Shown here one piece after another: positions 1-9,500 of a stretch of DNA of 64,000 nucleotides. The notes under the pieces are model-generated. The model was not told the origin of the DNA. It ran no database searches and saw only the letters and a list, made by a program, of their open reading frames with translations. Source of the DNA: Diplonema papillatum (lineage: Eukaryota; Euglenozoa; Diplonemea; Diplonemida; Diplonemidae); assembly GCA_030068145.1 (NCBI GenBank), contig JAPJBO010000577.1, positions 83,230-147,229 of the forward strand, given 5' to 3'. The translations under genes were made by a program, and so were the position numbers. Within the stretch, counting starts at the first letter, position 1, and the number at the start of each line of letters is the position of its first letter.

Positions 1-29
1 CGAGCTACAGTCCGGCCTCACGTGCGTAT

Positions 30-82
30 AAGTCGATCTTTGGGTGCGTGAGCCCCTCCGAAGAAAGGTCCATCACACTTGC
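30..82. repeat. Short dispersed repeat (first of four copies)
   Basis: The stretch contains TCGATCTTTGGGTGCGTGAG followed by CCCCTCCGAAGAAAGGTCCA. Near-identical copies lie in the opposite orientation at about 3942-3993, 4020-4071 and 17583-17633. The two copies at 3.9-4.1 kb are part of a tandem unit. No coding potential is apparent. Confidence 0.75.
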
Positions 83-449
83 CTCACGTGCGGGCGTGAC
101 CGGAAATAGGGTATGCACACCCTATTTGACACCCTACTTGCCAGGGTGTGGCATACCCGCTTTTAGAGAGTCTGGTTTCACTCGAGCAAAAGCTGCTGGA
201 TTTCACCGTGCAGAGCACAGGCTGGAGTCGAGAGGGGGTGGGGATGCAAGAACGTGCTCGGACACACAGTAAATTTATGTGCGTCTGCTTACGCGTCTGT
301 TCCTGCTTCTTCCAAAGAAAGCAGGAACTCGGAGAAGCCCCGATCACTAGATTCACGGCTAAAAAAAGAAGCTAGCACGCAAGGGGTTTTGCCCGATCTC
401 TATGTATGTTGCACGCTTGCTTCTTCTTCTGCTTCTCCTGCAACGTCCC

Positions 450-557
450 TCACACTTCGGCGGCCACTTGCAGCAGCGCGTCTAGTTCGTTGTCCAGCTC
501 GAAGAGTTCCTCCTGGCGCTCGTCGTCGTCGAGGTTAGCTGCAATATACGCGGCCAG
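450..557 (-). CDS. Probable terminal exon: acidic C-terminus
   Basis: After a CTGACAG acceptor the frame reads 'LAAYIAANLDDDERQEELFE' and then 'LDNELDALLQVAAEV' to TGA at 452-450. It is 35 codons of acidic, leucine-spaced helix, typical of a short C-terminal coiled coil. Phase 0 matches the donor at 2345. A second AG 17 bases further in would give phase 1 and lose the helix start, so I prefer the first. Confidence 0.5.
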   Translation of the reverse strand: MAAYIAANLDDDERQEELFELDNELDALLQVAAEV

Positions 558-3500
558 CTGTCAGTGTGTGATGAAAGTTCGCTTGAAACCGGGGATGTAG
601 GCAATATGGGAAGATATCCTTCATGCTCTGTGTGTAAGTAAGTAAAGGTGGTTATACGAGGTAAGGGCTACATCGATACCTGATGGACACTAAACTCGCT
701 ATGGCTAAACTACATCGTTGCCTTATGGCGACTACTACTTGTTGCTCTACGGCTACGGTTACTGCTCGTTGTTGCTCTATGGCTACTACCTGCGTCATTC
801 CGTCAACTCCTTTAAGTTTCAGCCTTGCGAATGTACTCCCCCCTGAACCCACAATCTTTGATTTCTCGTTCGGGGAGTGCCGTGGGAGCCAAAATGACTT
901 CCCTCGATCCTGAGACGGCATCGTTTACAGCAGTGGACTACGACGGTATCTGATCATCTTGGATCCCCACGCTCTCGTTCTTGATTAATGAAGACATTCT
1001 TGTCGAATGCTTTCGCAGAAGTTCGTCTTCCTACGATCTAAGGATTTCACCTCTGACGTAGGAGTACGTACGACCCCAGCATTACCTCATGGTTATTTGT
1101 ACATCGTTGCCCTACAGCTACACTACATCGTTGCCTTATGGCGACTACTACTTGTTGCTCTACGGCTACGGCTACTGCTCGTTGGCTACTACCTGCCTCA
1201 TGGTTATTTGTACGTCGTTGCCCTACAGCTACACTACATCGTTGCCTTATGGCGACTACTACTTGTTGCTCTACGGCTACGGCTACTGCTCGTTGGCTAC
1301 TACCTGCCTCATGGTTATTTGTACGTCGTTGCCCTACAGCTACACTACATCGTTGCCTTATGGCTACTTCTACATTTGATGACCTACGGCTACTACTACG
1401 TATTGCCCTACGACTACTGCCCCGTCGTTGCCCTATGGAAACTACTATACTGTTCACCTGTGGCTATTACTGAATCGTTGCCTCATGGCTACCATAGTGC
1501 AACGCGGCAACGATGGTTGAGCTACTGTGTGCCTTCTGCGAAATAACGACGAAAAACGACACAAAAAAAAGAGAGTGTACCTTCTCGTCTTTAACGTGCG
1601 ACGTTGTCGGCAGGGCCCCGGCCCACCGGCTCGAGGAAGGCGCGGGAGGTGGAGAACACGTTGCCCGCCGCCGAGCGGACCCGCACACTGTTCGACTTCG
1701 CCGACAGACTGACGACGGTCGCCCTATAGCTAAACTACATCGTTGCCTTATGGCGACTACTACTTGTTGCTCTACGGCTACGGCTACTGCTCGTTGTTGC
1801 TCTATGGCTACTACCTGCATCATTGCCTCATGGTTATTTGTACATCGTTGCCCTACAGCTACACTACATCGTTGCCTTATGGCGACTACTACTTGTTGCT
1901 CTACGGCTACGGCTACTGCTCGTTGTTGCTCTATGGCTACTACCTGCATCATTGCCTCATGGTTATTTGTACATCGTTGCCCTACAGCTACACTACATCG
2001 TTGCCTTATGGCGACTACTACTTGTTGCTCTACGGCTACGGCTACTGCTCGTTGGCTACTACCTGCATCATTGCCTCATGGTTATTTGTACGTCGTTGCC
2101 CTACAGCTACACGACATCGTTGCCTTATGGCTACTTCTACATTTGATGACCTACGGCTACTACTACGTATTGCCCTACGACTACTGCCCCGTCGTTGCCC
2201 TATGGAAACTACTATACTGTTCACCTGTGGCTATTACTGAATCGTTGCCTCATGGCTACCATAGTGCAACGCGGCAACGATGGTTGAGCTAATGTGCCTT
2301 CTGCGAAATGACGACGAAAAATGACACACAAAAAGAGAGTGTACCTTCTCGTCTTTAACGTGCGACGTTGTCGGAAGGTCGGCAGGGCCCCGGCCCACCG
2401 GCTCGAGGAAGGCGCGGGAGGTGGAGAACACGTTGCCCGCCGCCGAGCGGACCCGCACACTGTTGGACTTCGCCGACAGGCTGACGACGGTCGCCTGCGA
2501 GCCACACGGGATGTTCTTCCCCGACGCGTACCGCAGGAACTTCGTCGTCCGCACCCGGTCTCCGACCCGCAGGTGCTCCGTGGGCAGGTTGTGCCTGAGG
2601 CCGGCCGCCTCTGCCAGCCGCGAGAGCAGCCGCAGCATCTTCGCCCCCTCCGCCCCCGGCGGCACAGCGATGCCCGACCGCATAGTGTCGGTCCCCGTCG
2701 TGAGCCACTTCCGAGCATCGTCGTACCCCAGCCACGTCAAGCAGCCCACAGCGTGCCCGTTGACCTCCAGCAGCAGGCCTGTGGGAGGAATCCAAAATGT
2801 GTTCGTGTGTAGGTTTAAGATTCGATGATATACGCGGAGTATAGCCCAAACGTGTGTGTGTGTTGGTGTGTGGGTGTGGAAATCAATGATGGGTAACACC
2901 TGACGCCCAAACGTGTGCGTAAGTGTGTGGGTGTGTGATCTCAGTAATGGGTAACCCCTGAGCGGAGTCTAGCCCAGAGTGTGTGGGTGTGTGTGTGTGT
3001 GTGTTTAAATTCGGGGCTTCAAGTGGGTGACGGCTGAAGTATCCCACGTGTCACTTTCACCAGTCGGATTTGAGTTTCCGACACGCTGCGCTTTGGGTCC
3101 TGTGACTCCTCTCCGAAGGGTGGGTGGATGGGATAGAACGCGGGGCGACTTCTGTCTTCATCTTGGTGTTAGCTGCACGGGGTTCTCGGCCCCGTCGCAA
3201 CAGCTGCGTGTCTTTACACAGGCGGCACAGCGATGCCCGACCGCATAGTGTCGGTCCCCGTCGTGAGCCACTTCCGAGCATCGTCGTACCCCAGCCACGT
3301 CAAGCAGCCCACAGCGTGCCGTTGACCTCCAGCAGCAGGCCTGTGGGAGGAATCCAAAATGTGTTAGAGTGTGTGTGGGGGTGTGTGTGTGTGTGTGTGT
3401 GTGTTTAAGTTCGGGGCTTCAAGTGGGTGACGCTGAAGTATCCCACAGGTCACTTTCACCAGTCGGTTTTGAGTTTCCGACACGCTGCGCTTTGGGCCCT

Positions 3501-6500
3501 GTGACTCCTCTCCGTCGAGGTAACCCGCCGTGTTTTGGTTCTCGAGTAGCCCACACCCCTCCTTCCACTCAGAATGTCGGTGAGGTCCCGAACAGCGCAA
3601 CACTCGAAGCGCGAGCTTCTTCGCGACCGTGGTCACCCCTACTTTGAACACGCTTCGACGGAGGTTTCCAGGGTGGGGACCTTTCCGGATGTCAAAATGG
3701 AGGTGCTCCTTGGTGGAGACAACTCGAAACGATGAAATTCAAGTGTCTCCCTCAAAGTTTGCCCCTCCTCCTGGTTTACTGGCTGTGTTGGCCTGCTGTG
3801 GGGGTTGACGTCCGATTCCCACCGTGAAACTGAGAGTATGGAAAATCAAATGATGAGTAACGGGTACAGCCCAAACGACAACGCTGGCCGCTGGCTCCTC
3901 TCTCCCGGGCTAAATAGCCTGGAACTAGTGGGATGGACCTTTCTTCGGAGGGGCTCACGCACTCAAAGATCGACTTATACGCTGGCTCCTCTCTCCCGGG
4001 CTAAATAGCCTGGAACTAGTGGGATGGACCTTCTTCGAAGGAGCTCACGCACTCAAAGATCGACTTATACGCTGGCTCCTCTCTCCCGCTCTCTCCAAGT
4101 GTATGCGTGTGTTGGAATTCAATCACGGGTAACCCCTGAAGCGGAGTATAGCCCAAGTTGTCAGCATTCTCACGTCGCACAGCTGATGGTCCTGCCGGCT
4201 GCTCGTGGTGGCCACGCGCTGATCTAAACTGCAGCCTCGTTTGGTTAAGACTCGCTGCTCCATGTCCCATGTGCTGCTGGTCGCAACACGTATCTGGGGG
4301 CAATCGCCTCTTTTTACACGCGGTGCGGCGTTCATGGTGGCAAGAGTCACAGTCGGAGCTCTTTTCACAGGAAGGCCGTGTCCTTCTTCATTCCTTGTCA
4401 GACAGAAAGGAGCAAAAAAAATGTGAAAACGGGAATTTGCCTAGAGGCTTTTCGTCTTATTTTGCAAATGCTTTGAGCTATCTTTCGTTAAAGGTGGCAA
4501 ATTGGGTATTGATCGGCTCGGCAAGTTGTGGCAAGGACTAAGTAGGCTTTCGTTGGCTGAGGGAGAGGATTGAAGAAACTGATGAGACTAGCACTCAATC
4601 AACATGGAGTGGCAATCGGAACCTCATTTCTTGGACTCCTTTCGTCTTTAGGGGAACAATGGGTTGTTGCCGAGGCGACACCCACGTCCGAAGTGCTTGG
4701 TGTACAAGTGGGAGTTTCTGCTCTTCGTATTGTCTGACGAGAACTGCCTAGAAGAGTTTCTGCTCTTCGTATTGTCTGACGAGAACTGCCTAGAAGAGTT
4801 TCTGCTCTTCGTATTGTCTGACGAGAACTGCCTAGAAGACAGGGAGAAGTAAGAACCCGTCTTTGTAACTGATAGCACTAGCGCAAGGGAATGTTGAGTG
4901 ACTGCCTTACCCCGGGAAACGAGCTTGGGCGAGGTCACCGGGGGGTTAGGGAGCGTGGGAAAACTTGAATTTTTTTGATTGCTTTTTGTGTTTCCGACGA
5001 TCCCGAATGGATCGTCGATTTTTTTTTCTTTGAACCAACCAGGGCATTAGCTTGGTCTCCGGCACATTTTCCGAATTTGGACCGCCAACGGCGTTTTGCG
5101 TCCTCACTCAGGAATGGGCTCAACACAGCGCGACGCGACGTATCTTCACGACAATGCTGGGCCCTGAGTGCCTCGGATTGCACGTTGGCCCCCTCTGCCG
5201 GGGGCCTGGGTGATGGCGGAGTGCCATTTTTTTCTTCTTCTTTTCCCCGCCGGCTTTTTCCAAATCTGGACTGACAGTCCAAATGTGAATATCACTCATT
5301 CCACCAAAAAGTGTCACAGATTTCGGCTTTTTTCGGATTTCTGCCGAAAATTTCCATCTGCAGGTCCGAAAATGGTCGGTTTCGAGATTTTGAGGACACG
5401 TTTGAATCCGTTGAGGACAGGGCTTTCCGATTGAATCCGTTGAGGACAGGGCTTTCCGAATATTTGGTCGGATAAAATTTTTGACCGACCCCCCCCCCGG
5501 AAATGGAGGTCGGCACCCGAAAAAATGGGGTCCTGGAGATCGGTTTTTTTTCTCTCTGCATCCAGGAGGGGGTCAGATTTTGATCGCTGGGCTAGCTGGC
5601 AGCTTGCCCATAATCGCGCATCCCAGAACTACTCGAAAACCAAAAGATTTCCCAAAAAGACCTCGAAAATAATTTCCAGACGGCTGCTTTTCACACCGAA
5701 AAATCGCAAAAAAAAAAAATCGGACCGGGGGAATCGAACCATGGCCTACAGGGGCCCAGGAGGGTGCGGTAACCGTTAGGCTATGTTGCCAAACCTCGGG
5801 CCAAAATTCGCTTTTAGCGCCTGCTCAGTTGGAATTCTTATCGGAAAGTGCGAGATCGTCATTTACTCGTTTCCAGTGTCCCAGGACGGTATTTCTGCCC
5901 TCTGGGAGCTTATTTCGCCCGGTTTCCGAAGAACTCAAAATGAGTCCAAAATTCTCACTCCGCAGTGAACAAAAGATTTCTCCGCCATTTTTTAGCCCAT
6001 GGTCCAGAGGTTACCACACCCACACAGGGGTTTGGGGGTCGGTGGTTCGATTCCCGCCGGAAATCGTTTTTTTGGGTTTTTGAAACAGCCCCAAAACCGA
6101 CCTTTTGTCCATCTGCACGCCAGATTTTGGTCGCCACGCGAGCTGATTGCTTGCCCATAATCGCCAGGGATAGCTCTTTCCATCCCAAAAAAAATTTCCC
6201 AAAAATTCCAAAATTTTGACCCAAAACGGACTGCTTTTCAGACGGAAAATCTGTGACACTTTTTCGTGGAATGAGTGATATAGAAGCTAATCCCCTGGAA
6301 CCAACCACACCCTGAAGGCTGTGTGAAGTTCTCTAACCGACTTTTCGTGGTGCATCAACTCCCTCAGTGAAAAACTGTGAAAGTGGGAAGTGTAAAAAGA
6401 ATAGGCGCGATGTTTGTTTGTACGTGCCGGGGGAGGATTAGCCTGTTAGTGAGTGATAGTGAGTGAATATGATCGGTAGGCTAATCTTCTCCCAAACACG

Positions 6501-9500
6501 CTGCCAGCGTTCTCTTTCGTGTTTACAATTAATTGTTATTACGAAAAAGCCGTACCGGTGCTGCCGCCAGTGAAAAACGTGAAAGTGGGAAGTGTAAAAA
6601 GCAGTACCGGTGCTGCCGCCAGTGAAAAACTGTGAAAGTTGGAAGTGTACAAAAGCAGTACCGGTGCTGGCCGCCAGTGAAAAAACTGTGAAAGTGGGAA
6701 GTGTAAAACGCAGTACCGGTGCTGCCGCCTTCGCCTTCGCCCTCCGCCTCGACCGGCGAGATGGCGACGGTTTTCCCGGGCACCTGCATGACGACCCTCC
6801 GCAGCTCGTCGGCGGCGGCGGCGGCGCGGGTCGCGTCTTTTTTCCGGCCGCTCCAGCAGCGCCGCTCCGCGGGCTCCGGCGACCGCACGCCGCGCCCCGC
6901 CGCCGCCGCCGGGCGGCCGCTGCTGTTGAGACCCGCCCGCGCGGCTGCGTGGCGCCGGACCTTGACCGGAGACGGCGAATCGAGGACTTCGATGCAGCTC
7001 GGGCCGTGGCGCGCGTCGTCGGCGAGAACGCCTGCAGCGGTTAGATTGCGGCGTTTATTGTGGTTTAGAGGTTCGGTGTTTTATTAGAGCGAAAGTTATT
7101 ATTATTGTTTGAGATCGTGGCGTTTATTGTGTCTTGGAGTAACCCTTCACGGGCGGGGACATAAGTAGTAATGTTGCACTGAGATTGTGTCTTGGATTAA
7201 CTCTTCACGGGCGGGAGACATAAGTAGTAATGTTGCACTGAGATTGTGTCTTGGATTAACTCTTCACGGGCGGGAGACATAAGTAGTAATGTTGCACTGA
7301 GATTGTGTCTTGGATTAACTCTTCACGGGCGGGAGACATAAGTAGTAATGTTGCACTGAGATTGTGGGGGGACATACGTGGAAGTCGAATAATGAGAGTT
7401 ACTTGACACGCGAAATATTCTAGACTGTTTCTTGTAGTAAGCGGTCGGCTTTGTGAAGTCTCCGTTTGACTTGTAGTTGTTTATCCGACAAATCGAATAA
7501 TACGGCGCACGTTGGGGTCGGACCTGATTCAGACACACCAATTTGGGTACGTTTGGGTTTTCGACTCCTGCAACACGAGGTCTCGTCGACCGTACCTACA
7601 GCGGTTGCAGACTTTATATATAAATGGAAATGAGAAAAGGGCTCGCAAACAGCTTCTCGAGGCACGTAGGCGTGTGACAGGACGAGCTGGTAAACGCACA
7701 CAGAAATACACGCATGACGCACGTCAATATTTGACCCGACCCTTTAATACCTATGCGCATGTGCCTTACTCCTTTCAGTGCCAGTTCTTGAGTCTAAGTC
7801 CAAATTTCGGGATGTGTTTGGGGTGGTATGGGGTGCCCAGCAGCGCCGCTCCGCAGGCTCCGGCGACCGCACGCCGCGCCCCGCCGCCGCCGGGCGGCCG
7901 CTGCTGTTGAGACCCGCCCGCGCGGCTGCGTGGCGCCGGACCTTGACCGGAGACGGCGAATCAAGAATTTCGATGCAGCTCGGGCCGTAGCGCGCGTCGT
8001 CGGCGAGAACGCCTGCAGCAGGTGTGCGTGGATTAACCCTTCACGGGCGGGGGGCCTAAGTAATATTGTTGCACGGGGGGGATTGTGTCTTGGATTAACC
8101 CTTCACGGGCGGGTGTTGCACTGAGACTGTGTCTTGGATTAACTCTTCACGGGCGGGAGACATAAGTAGTAATGTTGCACTGATATGGTGTCTTGGAGCA
8201 ACCCTTCACGGGCGGGTAATAATGTTGCACTGAGATTGTGTCTTGGATTAGCTCTTTACGGGCGGGGACATAAGTAATAATGTTGCACTGTGATTGTGTC
8301 TTGGATTAACTCTTCACGGGCGGGGACATAAGTAGTAATGTTGCACTGAGATTGTGTCTTGGATTAGCTCTTTACGGGCGGGGACATAAGTAATAATGTT
8401 GCACTGAGATTGTGTCTTGGAATAACTCTTCACGGGCCGGAGACATAAGTAGTAATGTTGCACTGATATGGTGTCTTGGAGCAACCCTTCACGGGCGGGA
8501 GACATAAGTAATAATGTTGCACTGAGATTGTGTCTTGGATTAATTCTTTACGGGCGGGGACATAAGTAGTAATGTTGCACTGAGATTGTGTCTTGGATTA
8601 GCTCTTTACGGGCGGGGACATAAGTAATAATGCTGCACTGAGATTGTGTCTTGGATTAGCTCTTTACGGGCGGGGACATAAGCAATAATGTTGCACTGAG
8701 ATTGTGTCTTGTAGTAATGTTGCACTGAGATGGTGTCTTGGAGTAACACTTCACGGGCGGGTGACAGAAGTAATAATGTTGCGCTGAGACTGTGTCCAGG
8801 ATTAACAGAGACATACGTAATACCTTCGTGCATCTGCCTTACTCTTGAGTGCCATTTCTTGAGTCTAAGACCCATTTTTGGGATGTATTGAGGGGTGGTG
8901 TGGAGTCCTTCGGGCGTCTTTTGTGACCCCCCCCCTTCTTACAGAAACCTCTGTTGGACAGGGGGGTTTTCTTCTTCTGGTATTTTCTGCAAGTTACCTT
9001 GTCCAGACAAGCCCATTTGGGTGCTTCTTCACGGTGCTGATGTCGTCATCTTTTTCAGAGTGCAAGTTTTCGTGAGAGGGTCGGCCCCACCGCGAGTTAG
9101 GCTGGCGCACGTGCTACGGATGCCTGTCTAAATCCCCCTTCTGCTCTCCGAGGTTATTCCAACCCAATCTCCACCTCCTTGGCGAAGAAGTAGCTTGCGG
9201 ACAAAAAAAAGTGTATCCGCAGTAGGAATTCTGCTTACTGGTCTGTCTGCGCCTTTTGTGTTCGCCGACGTAAAGTCTGCGGGATACTTCTTGGTGAAAT
9301 GACTGCAAAAGAACGAAGAGGAATCAAACCATCCAGGGTAAACCTATCACTTACATTGCGTAGGGGCAAGATGAAAATACCCGTCCAGGGGACTTACTGA
9401 AATAAGCTTGTCTGGACAAGGTCACTTTCCACCTGCCCAGGGGGAAGGGAGCGTGGGTTTTCTTCCCGTCCAACGACACCCCCTGGTTCTTGGGTGGCTT

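Larger units (their letters stand above)
5293..6277. mobile_element. 985-bp non-autonomous element with terminal inverted repeats and ATAT target duplication
   Basis: The ends are inverted (CACTCATTCCACCAAAAAGT at left; the right end reads outward CACTCATTCCACGAAAAAGT), and both continue into GTCACAGATTT. ATAT flanks both sides (5289-5292 and 6278-6281). The repeat copy at 25320-25370 has the same flanks with a single ATAT and no insert, so it is a paralogous empty site. Inside are two tRNA-like segments in opposite orientation and a duplicated stretch with GCTTGCCCATAATCGC. There is no transposase frame, so mobilisation would need another element. Confidence 0.8.

Noticed and set aside
540-541. 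Alternative acceptor for the terminal exon of the PH gene, 17 bases further in
   Set aside because: It would start in phase 1, which does not fit the donor at 2345, and would cut the N-terminal part of the helix.
1047-2292. Long frames on both strands through the 111/129-bp arrays
   Set aside because: Triplet-rich minisatellite; frames differ between units and have no start or splice logic.
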